In this document: piece by piece, positions 20,029 through 30,364 of the stretch
Layout of the letters: each line of letters starts with the position of its first letter
Numbering within the stretch: position 1 is the stretch's first letter
DNA from: Azonexus sp.
GTDB lineage: Bacteria > Pseudomonadota > Gammaproteobacteria > Burkholderiales > Rhodocyclaceae
Assembly (NCBI GenBank): GCA_030696345.1
Contig: JAUYSK010000028.1
Span: 124,001 to 188,000, forward strand
Direction: 5' to 3'
Length of the DNA stretch: 64,000 nt
Translations under genes and position numbers: made by a program
The notes under the pieces: model-generated
What the model was told of the DNA's origin: nothing
Database searches by the model: none
What the model saw: only the letters and a program-made list of their open reading frames with translations

Positions 20029-21177
20029 TTATCCGCTGACCACGCCCAACCGCCACAACGAAGTCACCTCGGCCGCCCGCGCCGCATGCAGCGGATCGCT
20101 GCGGTCGCTGGCCTTGGGGTGCTGCGGTCGGGTATCGATGCGCCCGAGCACCTTGAGGCCAGCCGCCGCAATCCAGACCAGCAGCTCGTCACGCGAGCGC
20201 AGGCCGAGATGCTCGGCCAGATCGGAAAGAATCAACCAGCCCTCGCCGCCCGCTTCCAGATGCCCGGCCAGCCCGGCGAGAAAGCCGCGCAGCATGCGGG
20301 AATCAGGATCGTAGACAGCGTATTCAATGGGCGAACTCGGCTGCGCCGGCACCCAGGGCGGATTGCAGACCACGAGCGGCGCCCGGCCTTCAGGGAAGAG
20401 ATCGGCGTTGATAATTTCGATTGCTGCGGTCAACCCCAGTTTTTGGGCATTTTCCGTGGCGCAATTCAACGCGCGCTGATCCTGATCCGTCGCCACCACC
20501 CGCTTGACCCCGCGCCGAGCCAGTACGGCGGCAAGGATGCCGGAACCCGTGCCAATGTCGAAAGCCAACTCGCAAGACGCCGGCAGCGGCGCCTTGGCGA
20601 CAAGATCAACATACTCGCCGCGCACCGGCGAAAACACGCCAAAGTACGGATAGATGCGCCCCTCGACCGCTGGGACCGGGATGCCCTTCTTGCGCCATTC
20701 GTGCGCGCTGACCACCGCCAGCAATTCACGCAGCGAAACCAGCGAATCCTCGCTCTCCGCGCCATAAGCCTCAAGGCAGGCCTGTCGGACATCCTGGGCG
20801 CGGCGCAACGGCAGGCTGTAATCCGCCTTCAACGGCACCAGCAGCATGCCGAGGAGGCTAGCTCGCTGGCCCTGACTACGGCGATGTCGCTCGAATGCCT
20901 CGGCCAGGGTCGCCGGCTTTTTCTCGCTGCCCACCCGCGGCTGGCGATCGGACCGCCGACTGAGATTTTGCAACAGCTGGCGAGCATTCTGCCAATCACC
21001 ACGCCAGAGCATGGCCGTTCCTTCACAAGCCAGACGGTAGGCGGCCTCCACGCCCAGTCGATCATCGGCAATGACGAGCTTGCCATGGGGCGGGATGGCA
21101 GCCTCGGAGCGCCAGCGCGCCGAACACGCGGCACCGCCTTCCTGCCAGTGAATTATTGGAGTTGAAGTGGAGTTCAT
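20029..21177 (-). CDS. Class I SAM-dependent methyltransferase (HemK/RsmC-like)
   Basis: 382 residues from the ATG of MNSTSTPIIHWQEGG. The C-terminal half has the Rossmann motif AFDIGTGSGILAAVLARRG (about 218) and NPPW (about 287), the latter typical of enzymes methylating a nitrogen on nucleic acid or glutamine. The N-terminal 170 residues are a substrate-binding region I do not recognise. Target unknown. No strong RBS is visible, and a start 32 codons upstream is open. Confidence 0.75.
   Translation of the reverse strand: MNSTSTPIIHWQEGGAACSARWRSEAAIPPHGKLVIADDRLGVEAAYRLACEGTAMLWRGDWQNARQLLQNLSRRSDRQPRVGSEKKPATLAEAFERHRRSQGQRASLLGMLLVPLKADYSLPLRRAQDVRQACLEAYGAESEDSLVSLRELLAVVSAHEWRKKGIPVPAVEGRIYPYFGVFSPVRGEYVDLVAKAPLPASCELAFDIGTGSGILAAVLARRGVKRVVATDQDQRALNCATENAQKLGLTAAIEIINADLFPEGRAPLVVCNPPWVPAQPSSPIEYAVYDPDSRMLRGFLAGLAGHLEAGGEGWLILSDLAEHLGLRSRDELLVWIAAAGLKVLGRIDTRPQHPKASDRSDPLHAARAAEVTSLWRLGVVSG
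20422..20434 (-). repeat. 13-mer GTYGACCGCAGCA, copy 3
   Basis: Exact GTTGACCGCAGCA on the minus strand, within the methyltransferase gene, read as L-T-A-A. Confidence 0.6.
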
Positions 21178-21287
21178 GCGGCATTGTAGGTGAGAAGCGG
21201 CGGCGGCACCGATAGCGCAGCCGCACCAAGCAGGCAGTCCGGGATACACTTTGGAAAGATCACGCACATTCACCGAGAAAAGACGAG

Positions 21288-22109
21288 ATGCCCAAGCCGA
21301 ACGAAGCCGACATCAACAACGTTATCGAATCAGCGATGAGTCGTCTCGATGGCAAAGCTTTGGTCGTAAACGCCGAGCCGGACCCGGCGCTCGCCAGGAA
21401 ATCACTGGGGCGACGTGATTATGATCTGGCCTTGGCCCAACGCCTGGAACAACTGCGTACGGCGATGGGCGAGGACACGCCCGAGGCGCTGCCCATCCCG
21501 CCCGTTGCAGCACCCGCTATAGTCAACGCTCCCCGCCGGACTTTCCAGCCAGGAACGCTGCTCGCTACGGCGATTTTCTCCGCGCTGGCCGGCGCCGGCA
21601 TCATGTGGCTGGCCATCGGCGGCAATCCGCCGGCACCCGAGCCCCATACCCGAAGCATCAGCCCTGCTCCGGTCGCGCCCATTGCTCAGGTAGCGCCAAT
21701 TCCGGCTACCGAAGCCACGCCCCCAACACCACCAGCCCCGGTGCGTAACGACGATGATCAGGTTCGCGACCTTCTCGAAGCCTGGCGCCTGGCATGGTCG
21801 AACCGCGATATCGAAAATTATCTGAGCCACTATGCGCCGGACTTCACCCCGGCAGATGGCCAGAAACGTGCCGATTGGGCGGCAGCAAGAAGAAAGAACA
21901 TTTCCAGCCGCCCTGACATCAACGTACAAGTGCGCGATCCACGCATCGAACGCATCGACGAGAATCAGATCCGGCTGGAATTTCTTCAGGATTACACCGC
22001 CGGCGCCTATCGTGAAAAGGATCAGGCGAAAACGCTGCTGCTGGTTCGCCAAGATGACCGTTGGCAGATCGCCGGCGAATGGCAAGGCAAGCAGCCAGCG
22101 CGGCGTTGA
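21288..22109 (+). CDS. Membrane-anchored protein with C-terminal NTF2/SnoaL-like (Cds6-type) domain
   Basis: 273 residues. One transmembrane helix at about 87-107 (PGTLLATAIFSALAGAGIMWLAI) separates a cytosolic N-terminus from a Pro/Ala-rich periplasmic linker (about 112-150). The C-terminus (about 155-265: LLEAWRLAWSNRDIENYLSHYAPDF..) has the cone-fold pattern found at the C-termini of some L,D-transpeptidases. No catalytic residues are evident, so ligand binding is more likely. Starts ATG with GAGA upstream. Confidence 0.7.
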   Translation: MPKPNEADINNVIESAMSRLDGKALVVNAEPDPALARKSLGRRDYDLALAQRLEQLRTAMGEDTPEALPIPPVAAPAIVNAPRRTFQPGTLLATAIFSALAGAGIMWLAIGGNPPAPEPHTRSISPAPVAPIAQVAPIPATEATPPTPPAPVRNDDDQVRDLLEAWRLAWSNRDIENYLSHYAPDFTPADGQKRADWAAARRKNISSRPDINVQVRDPRIERIDENQIRLEFLQDYTAGAYREKDQAKTLLLVRQDDRWQIAGEWQGKQPARR

Positions 22110-22133
22110 GCCCTGACGAGGCTCGTAAAAACA

Positions 22134-22541
22134 GAGTGGAAAGCCGGCCGATAAGCCGGGTTCTGTTCCCCCCTTGCGGGGTTCGGCAATCATTCCTCTA
22201 GGCCTGCCGTCACCGACAGGCTCAAGCAACCTACCCGGAAGCAGCGCGGGCCACGCCTAATGCTTCCCTATTTGGTCTTGCTCCGGATGGGGTTTGCCAT
22301 GCCGCTGAACGTTACCGCCAGCGCGGTGAGCTCTTACCTCGCCGTTTCGCCCTTACCTGATCCCCACGCTTGCGCAATGGGGCCATCGGCGGTCTATTTT
22401 CTGTTGCACTTTCCGTTGCCTTGGGTCTTGCGACTTATAGCACCCAGTCGTTAACTGGCATCCTGCCCAATGGAGCCCGGACTTTCCTCCCGATGCCGAA
22501 GTTGCCTCCGGACATCCAGCGATTGCCTGGCCGACTTTCCG
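22134..22541 (-). ncRNA. rnpB: RNase P RNA, class A
   Basis: On the minus strand the 5' end GGAAAGTCGGCC pairs with the 3' end GGCCGGCTTTCC to form P1. Conserved core blocks are present near the 5' end (GAGGAAAGTCCGGGCTCC) and 3' end (ACAGAACCCGGCTTATCGG). A TATAAT lies just upstream. The product is the catalytic RNA that trims tRNA 5' leaders. Ends are estimated to within a few bases. Confidence 0.95.
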
Positions 22542-22547
22542 GGGCGG

Positions 22548-22553
22548 ATTATA
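22548..22553 (-). promoter_or_regulatory. -10 element of rnpB
   Basis: Perfect TATAAT on the minus strand, 6 nt before the estimated 5' end of rnpB. The -35 is not obvious. Confidence 0.6.
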
Positions 22554-22665
22554 CGCATAGGCAATTCGTGGCAGGAAAAGCATTGCTGGCCGCGGCAGCT
22601 TCCCCAACCATTCCTGCTGCCACAGCCCATCCTGCGTCAGCAGAATCAGGGGGCCAACAGAGTCG

Positions 22666-24168
22666 TTAGGCGGCGTTGAGTTCCTGCCGCTTCAGGCGGA
22701 CACTGAACCAGAACGTACTGCCGACGCCGGGCACACTCTCGACACCAATCTCGCCACCCATTTGTTGCGCCAGTCGCTGGCTGATCGCCAACCCCAGCCC
22801 GGCACCGCCGTGCTTTCGGGTCGAACTGTTGTCAGCCTGCTCGAAGGACAGGAAAAGTCGATTCAGCGCATCAGGTGTTATGCCGATACCGGTATCAACA
22901 ATTTCGAAACGTAGTCGCACCGCCTCCGTCGTTTCCTCCAGTTGCCGGGCGCGCAAGCTGATATGCCCCTTGTCAGTGAACTTGATGGCATTACTGGCAA
23001 GGTTGAACAGTATCTGTCCAAGGCGCCTTGGATCGCCCAGAAGCGGCAGACGAGAGAGCTCATTGGGCACATCGGTTTCCAGAGCCAGGCCTTTCCCGGA
23101 AGCCTTGTGGCCAAGTTCGCTGATAAGATTTTCGAGAATCTCTTTGACTTGCAAGGGCACCTCTTCAAGCACCATGCGCTGGGCTTCGATATTGGAAATA
23201 TCCAGGATGTCGTTGAGGACGGCCAGGAGGTTGTCGGCGGAACCTTTGGCCTTGTCGAGATGGTCGCGTCCCTTGGGATCGGTCATGCGCCGCTTGGCGA
23301 GTTCCAGCATGCCCATGATGCCGTTCATGGGGGTCCGAAGTTCATGGCTCATGTTGGCAAGGAAGGTGCTCTTGGCTCGGCTGGCAGCTTCGGCCAGTTC
23401 TTTGGCTACGGATAGTTCGTGGCGTTGCCGGGCTCTCTGCGCCAGCAACTGGTTGAAAGTATCAACCAGCATCTTCGCTTCGCCCGTTGCATCGACCCGG
23501 ATGGATTCAGGAGCATCCTCATCCTGCTGGCGCAGGCTGTTAACAGCACCAATAACATTGAGCAATGGCTGGATGACGTAGCGGGTGAGCGACCAGTAGA
23601 GGATGGCCAGGCCAAGCAATATGAATAGCCCGCCAACCCCGAGCACCTTGGAAACAAAGCTGGTCAGGCGACGATCGAAGCTTTCCTGCGTAGCCGCGAC
23701 CACTACGGCAGCGACGGGCTGCCCCGTGGCATCGACCACCGGTTTCAGCGTAGCCAAGAATTCCCGGCCCTGAATCGTGAAGGTGAGTTGCCGTTCGGCA
23801 GCCGCATTGATGGCAGCCCGGACCGCAGGCAACTCGGGCAGGCGATCACGACCGACGCCCGACGTATTTTGAAACAGCACCCGGCCATCGGCCGAATAGA
23901 CGGCAACGATCTCCATATCTTCATGGCTGCCGACCACCGTATTGCACCGATCGTCGAAGCCGATGATTTCCTCGGCACGCAATCCCAACGCCAGAATTCG
24001 TTCGAATTGGGTTGCCACCTCATGCGAAACGGCGACGCTCCGTTCAGTCACCGCCTTGCTGTAGGCCTGGGAAAACGTATGTGCTGCCGTCAGCAGCACG
24101 GCAAACACCGTCAGGACCAGCACGCTGCCAGCAGTCAGCAAGACCTTGGCGCGCAGCCCCTGTTTCAT
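22666..24168 (-). CDS. Membrane sensor histidine kinase
   Basis: 500 residues. Two transmembrane helices (about 10-30 and 172-193) enclose a periplasmic sensor of about 140 residues. A HAMP-like linker follows (about 194-250), then HisKA with [16 protein letters not shown] (H275) and a complete HATPase (N, G1, G2 boxes; [13 protein letters not shown] end). No receiver domain is fused and no response regulator gene is adjacent. Its start overlaps the stop of the upstream binding-protein gene by 4 nt, so the two are likely a sensory unit. Confidence 0.9.
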   Translation of the reverse strand: MKQGLRAKVLLTAGSVLVLTVFAVLLTAAHTFSQAYSKAVTERSVAVSHEVATQFERILALGLRAEEIIGFDDRCNTVVGSHEDMEIVAVYSADGRVLFQNTSGVGRDRLPELPAVRAAINAAAERQLTFTIQGREFLATLKPVVDATGQPVAAVVVAATQESFDRRLTSFVSKVLGVGGLFILLGLAILYWSLTRYVIQPLLNVIGAVNSLRQQDEDAPESIRVDATGEAKMLVDTFNQLLAQRARQRHELSVAKELAEAASRAKSTFLANMSHELRTPMNGIMGMLELAKRRMTDPKGRDHLDKAKGSADNLLAVLNDILDISNIEAQRMVLEEVPLQVKEILENLISELGHKASGKGLALETDVPNELSRLPLLGDPRRLGQILFNLASNAIKFTDKGHISLRARQLEETTEAVRLRFEIVDTGIGITPDALNRLFLSFEQADNSSTRKHGGAGLGLAISQRLAQQMGGEIGVESVPGVGSTFWFSVRLKRQELNAA

Positions 24169-25220
24169 TTGGTATCCCAGTCGAACCGGGTAATTACCTG
24201 CGTCGACAGAAGCAAGTCGCTATGCACCCGGATGCCAAGCTTGTTGGCGCGGGCAAGACTGATGACCGGCGCACCCTTGGTGGTGGGCTGAATGGGCAGG
24301 TCACGGGGTGACTTGCGATCAACAAGGACCTGCCGTGCCAGTCGCCCGGCCGCCAGCCCCTGTTCGCGTTCAGAGACAGTCACTGCCACCAGTGTCCCGT
24401 GATGCACTCTGTCGACCCAGAAGCCAAGATCGGGCAGCGAGGAATTTTCTGCCGTCCACCGCTGCACTTCCTGATAGGGCACGTTCTTGCCGGCAGCATC
24501 CTTGAAATTGAATATGCCAATCAAGGCAATTGCATCTGCCATCTGAGGGTAGGCAGCGATGCGCTGCTTGTACTCTTCGTAAGTCCGGATCGTTTCCCAC
24601 GCCACGATACTGACATCCGGCGGCAGCTTTGCTGCCTTCATTCGCTCGACCACGGGTCCCCACATGGCCGCATCGTCGAGCACCACAACCAGACGTTTCA
24701 TCCCTGGCACGACACGCTTGAGCAACTGCACGGATTCGGCGAAGTGCTCATGCTCGACAACACCGGTCACGTTGTTGGCCTTGTCGAAACCATATTGCTC
24801 AGGTGTCTTGTTCACTCCACTGAAAATCTGGACGATCGGCGTATTCAGGTAATGTTGAGTGACCAGTTCCTGGGCGTCGTCATCGGTGGTGTAGATCAGA
24901 TGTGGCGCCCATTGCTCAACCAGGGCACGGGCCGCCTTGCCGCGCTCAGCCTTTTGCCTGGCTTCCGAATGGCGCTTTGTGTCCAGCTCGAAGACCTTGT
25001 ATTCAGCCTTGACCTCCCCAAGGCCGGCCTTGAAGCCCTCCAACTGGCCCTCGGTCCAGCGCCAGGGAGTGTGGTAACTCATTACATGCAGGATACGGGC
25101 CGGGGCAGCAGCGGGCTGCGCGGCCACTTCGGCCAGTGCTGGCGCGGGAAACATCAGAACGCTCATACATAGAGAAAGGAGCGCAGAGAGGCGGACTGTC
25201 CAGGCAACAAGCTTGTTCAT
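24165..25220 (-). CDS. Periplasmic ABC-type substrate-binding protein, probably a sensor partner
   Basis: 351 residues from [17 protein letters not shown], with a Sec signal peptide ending near ALAEV (about residue 30). The body ([28 protein letters not shown].., [19 protein letters not shown]) is a two-lobe binding fold of the sugar/tryptophan-like class. There are no permease or ATPase genes. The 4-nt overlap with the histidine kinase argues that ligand binding is read out by the kinase. Ligand unknown. Upstream in-frame codons lack an RBS. Confidence 0.8.
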   Translation of the reverse strand: MNKLVAWTVRLSALLSLCMSVLMFPAPALAEVAAQPAAAPARILHVMSYHTPWRWTEGQLEGFKAGLGEVKAEYKVFELDTKRHSEARQKAERGKAARALVEQWAPHLIYTTDDDAQELVTQHYLNTPIVQIFSGVNKTPEQYGFDKANNVTGVVEHEHFAESVQLLKRVVPGMKRLVVVLDDAAMWGPVVERMKAAKLPPDVSIVAWETIRTYEEYKQRIAAYPQMADAIALIGIFNFKDAAGKNVPYQEVQRWTAENSSLPDLGFWVDRVHHGTLVAVTVSEREQGLAAGRLARQVLVDRKSPRDLPIQPTTKGAPVISLARANKLGIRVHSDLLLSTQVITRFDWDTK

Positions 25221-25382
25221 GACCAAGAACCTCGTGATTGTTATCTTTTGAGAGATTATATGCGCCTGCGAATGGTTGGCGCAGAGCAAATGCAGGTTGT
25301 CACCGGGTCGGCAGACTTGACCGCAAAAGCTCTCCGGCGGCTGCCAGAGCAAAGCCTTTGCAAGAAAGGCGCCATCCAGCCG

Positions 25383-25847
25383 CTAAGCAATCGGCAGACT
25401 GCTGCGGTCGACCACCTTTCTGAGCACAAAACTGGTGTGCACGCCGGTAACGCCCTGAATGCGGGTGATCTTGTTGAGTAGCAAATCTTGGTAGGCGTCC
25501 ATGTCCCTGACCACCACTTTCAGCTGGTAATCGGACTGCTGGCCGGTAATCAGCAGGCATTCGAGGATTTCCGGGATTTCGGCGATGCTGGTTTCCAGGT
25601 TGGCGAAGCGTTCCGGGGTGTGCTGGTCCATCGAGATACCGATCAGGGCCATCAGCGACAAGCCAATCTTTTTCGCATCGAGCAGCGCGCGGTAGCCGGT
25701 GATCAGGCCGGATTCCTCCAATGCCCTGACCCGGCGCAGGCAGGGCGAAGGCGACAGGCCAATGCGGTCGGCCAGATCCTGATTGCTGATGCGGCCATCC
25801 TCCTGCAAAACTTCGAGAATTTGCCGGTCGTAGCGATCTAATTCCAT
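25383..25847 (-). CDS. Lrp/AsnC family transcriptional regulator
   Basis: 154 residues. N-terminal HTH (RQILEVLQEDGRISNQDLADRIGLSPSPCLRRVRALEESGLI), then an AsnC effector domain (about 65-145). It is divergent from leuA and starts 4 nt from an inverted repeat. The family responds to amino acids, often leucine. Position suggests control of leuA and of itself (inference). The 13-mer copy at 25400-25412 lies in its last codons (VVDRSSL). Confidence 0.92.
   Translation of the reverse strand: MELDRYDRQILEVLQEDGRISNQDLADRIGLSPSPCLRRVRALEESGLITGYRALLDAKKIGLSLMALIGISMDQHTPERFANLETSIAEIPEILECLLITGQQSDYQLKVVVRDMDAYQDLLLNKITRIQGVTGVHTSFVLRKVVDRSSLPIA
25400..25412 (-). repeat. 13-mer GTYGACCGCAGCA, copy 4
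   Basis: Exact GTCGACCGCAGCA on the minus strand, near the 3' end of the Lrp-family gene, read as V-D-R-S. Confidence 0.6.
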
Positions 25848-25850
25848 TTT

Positions 25851-25878
25851 ATTGCGCCATTAGTTAATTAGACGCAAT
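25851..25878. promoter_or_regulatory. Candidate Lrp operator between lrp-like gene and leuA
   Basis: Inverted repeat ATTGCG-N16-CGCAAT with an AT-rich centre (CATTAGTTAATTAG). It ends 4 nt from the regulator ATG. Spacing and AT-rich core suit a dimeric Lrp-type repressor. Confidence 0.45.
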
Positions 25879-25982
25879 TATCCACCGATATAACCACAAA
25901 ACAAGCCAAATAACGCAAGCACCTGCCAGCGGCTTTTCCGTAAGATTGCTCGCATCGAATCCAGTCTTTCAGGAGCAGTACC

Positions 25983-27677
25983 ATGATGCAGAACCCCGCC
26001 GCCAAGTACCAGGCTTTTGCCCCGATCCCGCTCGCCGACCGCCAGTGGCCGAGCCGCACGATCACGACGCCGCCGGTCTGGATGAGCACCGATCTGCGCG
26101 ATGGCAATCAGGCGCTTTTCGAGCCAATGAATGGCGAGAAGAAGATGCGCATGTTCAAGACGCTCTGCGGCATCGGTTTCAAGGAAATCGAGATCGCCTT
26201 CCCGTCCGCCTCCGAAACCGAATTCGGCTTCGTCCGCAGCCTCATCGAAGGTGGCCATATTCCTGACGATGTCACCATCGAAGTTCTTACCCAGGCCCGC
26301 GAGAACCTCATCCGCCGCACCTTCGAGTCGATCAAGGGCGCCAGACAGGCCATCGTTCACGTCTATAACGCGACCAGCAAAACCTTCCGCGACAACGTCT
26401 TCGGGATGAGCAAGGCTGAAGTTATCGCCATGGCGGTCGATGCCGTCAAATTGATCAAATCCCTCGCCGAGCAAATGCCGGAGACGAAAGTGACGCTCGA
26501 GTACAGCCCGGAACTCTTCACCGCCACCGAGCTCGATTTCGCCAAGGAAGTCTGTGATGCCGTGACCGCCGCCTGGGGCGCAACGCCCGAGCGCAAGGTC
26601 ATCCTCAACCTCCCGACCACGGTCGAGATCGCCACGCCCAACATCTACGCTGACCAGATCGAATGGATGCACCGCAATCTCGAACGTCGCGACAGCGTCA
26701 TCATCAGCCTTCACCCGCACAACGATCGCGGCACCGCCGTCGCCGCTGCCGAACTCGGCCTCATGGCCGGCGCCGACCGGGTCGAGGGCTGCCTTTTCGG
26801 CAATGGCGAACGGACCGGTAACGTCGATCTCGTCACCGTCGCCCTCAACATGTACACGCAGGGCGTCCATCCCGGCCTCGATTTTTCCGACATCAACGCC
26901 GTCGCCCGCACGTTTGAATATTGCACCCAGCTCCCGATCCATCCACGCCATCCGTACGTCGGGGATCTCGTTTTCACGGCCTTCTCCGGCTCCCACCAGG
27001 ACGCCATCAAGAAGGGGTTTGCGGCTCAAAAGGCAGCAGAGCAATGGTCGGTGCCCTACCTCCCGGTCGATCCGGCCGATGTCGGTCGCAGCTACGACTC
27101 GGTGATCCGGGTAAACAGCCAGTCGGGCAAGGGCGGCATCGCCTATTTGATGGAAACCGAGCACGGCGTCGTCATGCCGCGCCGCTTGCAGGTTGAATTC
27201 TCCGGCGTCGTCCAGCAGCACACCGACACGCATGGCGGCGAAGTCAGCGCCGAGGCGATTTGGGGCCTGTTTGCCCAAAGCTATATCGATACGGCCACTC
27301 CGGTGCGTTACCGCGAACACCATCTTTATGAACGCGGCAACATCCAGGGCATCCGGCTCAACATCGACATTGACGGCACGCCGCACATGCTCACCGGCGA
27401 AGGCAACGGCCCGATCAATGCTGCGGTACACGCCCTGCAAAGTGCCGGAATCAGCATTCAGGTACGCAGCTACGAGGAGCGTTCGATGGTGCCGATGGGT
27501 GAGGACGGCAACGCCCGCGCCTGCGCTTTCATGGAAATCGCCGGCAAGCAAAGTGGCGAATGCTACGGCGTCGGCATGGACGGCAACATTGTCACCGCTT
27601 CGATCAAGGCGTTGATCAGCGGCATCAATCGCCTGAGCGCCGGACAGATGCGCGGCGAGCTCGATCAGGCCGCCTGA
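25983..27677 (+). CDS. leuA: 2-isopropylmalate synthase (long, fungal/actinobacterial-type)
   Basis: 564 residues, longer than E. coli LeuA (about 520) and of the LeuA type 2 subfamily. The catalytic domain opens with [17 protein letters not shown], with [40 protein letters not shown] further in. A C-terminal leucine-binding regulatory domain is present (about 440-560). It condenses acetyl-CoA with 2-oxoisovalerate, the committed leucine step. GGAG precedes the ATG. A perfect 13-bp hairpin follows the stop. The antisense strand has a 780-codon open frame that I reject. Confidence 0.96.
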   Translation: MMQNPAAKYQAFAPIPLADRQWPSRTITTPPVWMSTDLRDGNQALFEPMNGEKKMRMFKTLCGIGFKEIEIAFPSASETEFGFVRSLIEGGHIPDDVTIEVLTQARENLIRRTFESIKGARQAIVHVYNATSKTFRDNVFGMSKAEVIAMAVDAVKLIKSLAEQMPETKVTLEYSPELFTATELDFAKEVCDAVTAAWGATPERKVILNLPTTVEIATPNIYADQIEWMHRNLERRDSVIISLHPHNDRGTAVAAAELGLMAGADRVEGCLFGNGERTGNVDLVTVALNMYTQGVHPGLDFSDINAVARTFEYCTQLPIHPRHPYVGDLVFTAFSGSHQDAIKKGFAAQKAAEQWSVPYLPVDPADVGRSYDSVIRVNSQSGKGGIAYLMETEHGVVMPRRLQVEFSGVVQQHTDTHGGEVSAEAIWGLFAQSYIDTATPVRYREHHLYERGNIQGIRLNIDIDGTPHMLTGEGNGPINAAVHALQSAGISIQVRSYEERSMVPMGEDGNARACAFMEIAGKQSGECYGVGMDGNIVTASIKALISGINRLSAGQMRGELDQAA

Positions 27678-27688
27678 GATGCCCCGAA

Positions 27689-27718
27689 AATCCCTTGCCT
27701 GAATGCAGGCAAGGGATT
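27689..27718 (+). terminator. Terminator-like hairpin after leuA
   Basis: Perfect 13-bp stem AATCCCTTGCCTG / CAGGCAAGGGATT with loop AATG, 11 nt after the leuA stop. The following GAATTTC is only weakly T-rich. The remaining gap to 27971 (about 250 nt) shows no gene. Confidence 0.65.
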
Positions 27719-27971
27719 GAATTTCCGGCAATTTCTCGCCCTTATCCTTGCCACAAAGGGGTTGCCCGCGTAAGATGCAGCGCTTGTTGTGCTGCATAGC
27801 AACAAACTTTGCCGTTCTGCCCCGAGTAAATGTTTTCCCTCTGCCGCTTCTTCGCCTTGCGAACACCCTGCACGCCGAACTAATCATTTCCCGTTGCAAA
27901 GCGCCGTTACATTGATCGCCTGATCGCGCCAGGATTGCCTGGGCAACAGGTGGCCTTAACTTGGGAAATAC

Positions 27972-28850
27972 ATGGTTCGCATCCAGTTCGGAATTGACCT
28001 CCATTACGAACTCATTTACCCCGGCACCGATTTTGTTTTCAACATCCATGCCGCACAAACCGCCAGCCAGTTGGTCATCAGCGAGCAATTGCAGATCAGC
28101 CAGCCAGTGGTGTCCACGATCCAGACCAACCCGCATACGCTGGCCCGCTATCTGCGCCTGACTGCCGGCCCTGGCCCGCTGAACATCAATTACCAGGCGA
28201 CGCTCGATATCGACCACCATGTCGGCGACCCTGACACCATCGGCGAAACGCCGATCGCCAAGCTGCCGCTATCGGCGCTGAACTACATCTACCCGAGCCG
28301 TTATTGCCAGTCCGACCGCCTCGGCCTGCTGGCCACGAATGAATTCGGCAATCTGCCCAAAGGCTATCGCCGGGTTGAAGCGATCCAGGCCTGGGTCCGC
28401 AAGCAGGTCGCCTTCCGCTCCAACACCAGCAATTCGAACACCTCGGCCATCGATACGCTGACCGACCGCGTCGGCGTCTGCCGTGATTTTGCCCACCTGA
28501 TGATCGCCATCTGCCGCGCCCTGAACATTCCGGCGCGCTTCACCACCGGCATCGACTACGGCGCCGACCCGGCGCTCGGCCCAACCGATTTCCACGCCTA
28601 CGTCGAAGTCTTTCTCGACAACCGCTGGTATATGTTCGACCCTTCCGGCACGGCGATCCCGATGGGCTTCGTCCGCATGGGCACCGGCCGCGACGCTGCC
28701 GATGTATCCTTTGCCACCATTTTTGGCAGTGTCACCTCGCCGCCGCCTGTCATCACGGTCTGTGCCATTACCGAAGCCGGCCGCCCCTGGGAGGCGCCAC
28801 GTCACCGGACGGAAGCACTATCCACCGACGCTTCGCTCAACCCCCTCTAA
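27972..28850 (+). CDS. Transglutaminase-like cysteine protease-fold protein
   Basis: 292 residues. N-terminal beta-rich domain (about 1-110), then the transglutaminase core with C170 in [11 protein letters not shown]208 in DFHAYVEV and D223 in FDPSG, the expected triad. There is no signal peptide, so it is cytosolic. Members often sit with circularly permuted ATP-grasp and alpha-E genes, which are absent here. Likely an amidase/peptidase; substrate unknown. Confidence 0.88.
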   Translation: MVRIQFGIDLHYELIYPGTDFVFNIHAAQTASQLVISEQLQISQPVVSTIQTNPHTLARYLRLTAGPGPLNINYQATLDIDHHVGDPDTIGETPIAKLPLSALNYIYPSRYCQSDRLGLLATNEFGNLPKGYRRVEAIQAWVRKQVAFRSNTSNSNTSAIDTLTDRVGVCRDFAHLMIAICRALNIPARFTTGIDYGADPALGPTDFHAYVEVFLDNRWYMFDPSGTAIPMGFVRMGTGRDAADVSFATIFGSVTSPPPVITVCAITEAGRPWEAPRHRTEALSTDASLNPL

Positions 28851-28882
28851 CCTTAGCTTTTAACCCGCAGGAGCAAATATCC

Positions 28883-29143
28883 TTGGCAAAAGAAGAACTA
28901 CTTGAAATGCAAGGCGTCGTCCATGACGTCCTCCCCGATACCCGCTTTCGCGTCACGCTGGAAAACGGTCATGAACTGATCGCCTACACCTCCGGCAAGA
29001 TGAAGAAGAACCACATCCGTATCCTGGTTGGCGACAAGGTCACGCTCGAACTCTCGCCCTACGACCTATCCAAGGGTCGCATCACCTTCCGTCATATCGA
29101 GAACCGCAGCGGTCCGGCACCGCAGCAACGCCGCCGCTACTAA
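28883..29143 (+). CDS. infA: Translation initiation factor IF-1 (stand-alone paralogue)
   Basis: 86 residues with a TTG start preceded by GCAGGAG. The S1/OB fold is clear ([51 protein letters not shown]). The C-terminus has a 14-residue extension ending QQRRRY beyond the usual 72 residues. It is not near a ribosomal-protein operon, so it is probably a second infA, as in several betaproteobacteria. The stop overlaps the convergent DUF3025 gene by 4 nt. Confidence 0.9.
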   Translation: MAKEELLEMQGVVHDVLPDTRFRVTLENGHELIAYTSGKMKKNHIRILVGDKVTLELSPYDLSKGRITFRHIENRSGPAPQQRRRY

Positions 29144-29916
29144 GCGCGCCCCCGGCGTCCCGGACGAAACTGCCAAGTGTCGTCGTAATACGCCGGATCC
29201 TCGCTTTCCGGCGTCACGCCGGGAATCCCGAGCAAAGGCAGGGGCTGAAAATCACGCGGTCGGGTATAACGACCGCTGCTCAAATCTGCGGCCAAAAGGC
29301 CGTCGACCGCAGCAACCTGCTCGCCGAACGGCATTCGGAGCCAGTCCTCACTTACCTCGTAGAGCACAGCCTTGGCTGTCAGCCCACGAAAAGGCTTGAG
29401 CATCGCTTCATAAGTGGCGTGACCAAAGATGACAAAGCGCATGCTGCTTTGCACCTCGGCACGACGTTCGGCAAATAGCGCTTTCCACTGAAACCCACGC
29501 AGCAGATCGAGCAATTCAGGCTTCGACGAAAGCACGACGATGCCGCATTCATCGAAATGGGTCAGCGCATCGCGGGTATCGCCACGCGCTTCGCCAGCCG
29601 GCGTCATCGCCCGCACATGGCTGGCGCTGATGGCAATCTTGGTGCGGGCAAAACTTAGCCAGACCAGCGCATTGAAGAAGTCGTGCCAGTTATCCGGCCG
29701 GGTTTCGACCTCACCGCTTTCCCAAATCCGGCATTCGTAGGCCAGACCATCCGGCTGCGGCGGCACGAAGCGCACCTGACGGCCATTCTCGGTAAAGATC
29801 GGGTGACGCACGGCCATTTCGACCAGCGCTGTTGTATCGGGGAAGGGCGGCAGTTGATCCAGCCACGGCCGCAAAGGCGCAAACAGCGGCGAGGCGTAGG
29901 GTGAAACCTCGCTCAC
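29140..29916 (-). CDS. DUF3025 family protein
   Basis: 258 residues beginning [23 protein letters not shown]. The conserved blocks ([62 protein letters not shown]) match DUF3025, a proteobacterial family without a known activity. No signal peptide. Its start overlaps the stop of the upstream lipoprotein gene by 4 nt. The 13-mer copy at 29302-29314 lies in AAVDG codons. Confidence 0.8.
   Translation of the reverse strand: MSEVSPYASPLFAPLRPWLDQLPPFPDTTALVEMAVRHPIFTENGRQVRFVPPQPDGLAYECRIWESGEVETRPDNWHDFFNALVWLSFARTKIAISASHVRAMTPAGEARGDTRDALTHFDECGIVVLSSKPELLDLLRGFQWKALFAERRAEVQSSMRFVIFGHATYEAMLKPFRGLTAKAVLYEVSEDWLRMPFGEQVAAVDGLLAADLSSGRYTRPRDFQPLPLLGIPGVTPESEDPAYYDDTWQFRPGRRGRA
29302..29314 (+). 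repeat. 13-mer GTYGACCGCAGCA, copy 5
   Basis: Exact GTCGACCGCAGCA inside the DUF3025 gene, read on the minus strand as V-A-A-V-D. Confidence 0.6.
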
Positions 29917-30353
29917 TCTTCCGCGTCGGTCTGGCCTGCGCCTGCTTCCTTGACGAAAACCAGTTCGCCTTTCTTGACGCGGAAGACCCCCTTTAATTCG
30001 CCCATGCCTTCAAGCGGCTCGCTGTCCATCTTGGCAAAGCTTTCGCAGGTCTGCGTTTCAGTCGCAAACATCCGCTTGCCGGCCTTGATGATGAATGCCC
30101 CGGACGGCACCTGATAGACCTCGACGCGGGTTTTATCGGTACCCGTTCCCAGGCTGTGCCGGCGCATACAGGCTGGCATCCGCGAAACAATCAGGTAAAG
30201 CTCAACCTTGCTGTCCCAGAAATAGGGCTGCTCACGGATCAGTGACAGCACATGCTCGCGGGTATTGTCGATTTCATAGGTCGCGCCATCGTTCACACAG
30301 GCAGTGAGCAGCGGGGCGGCCAGTAGGGCCAGGACGAGATGGCGCAGACGCAT
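29913..30353 (-). CDS. Predicted lipoprotein, unknown
   Basis: 146 residues with lipobox LLTAC (C19). The mature part contains two further cysteines (RMPACMRRH, ETQTCESF) and an acidic C-terminus (TDAEE). It is probably anchored in the outer membrane. It sits between pyrC (11 nt upstream) and the DUF3025 gene (4-nt overlap), so all three are likely one operon. Confidence 0.75.
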   Translation of the reverse strand: MRLRHLVLALLAAPLLTACVNDGATYEIDNTREHVLSLIREQPYFWDSKVELYLIVSRMPACMRRHSLGTGTDKTRVEVYQVPSGAFIIKAGKRMFATETQTCESFAKMDSEPLEGMGELKGVFRVKKGELVFVKEAGAGQTDAEE

Positions 30354-30364
30354 GGCAGATTTCC

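Noticed and set aside
19051-21165. 704-codon plus-strand frame
   Set aside because: Antisense to the sigma factor, lipoprotein and methyltransferase, which have clear domains; composition (R, Q, H rich) is that of a shadow.
22353-22679. Small frames over the RNase P RNA region
   Set aside because: The sequence forms P1 and conserved rnpB core blocks; the frames are incidental.
25878-28220. 780-codon open frame on the minus strand
   Set aside because: Antisense to leuA and the transglutaminase; low-complexity composition (many D, G, A, V) typical of a high-GC shadow frame. No RBS at a sensible start.
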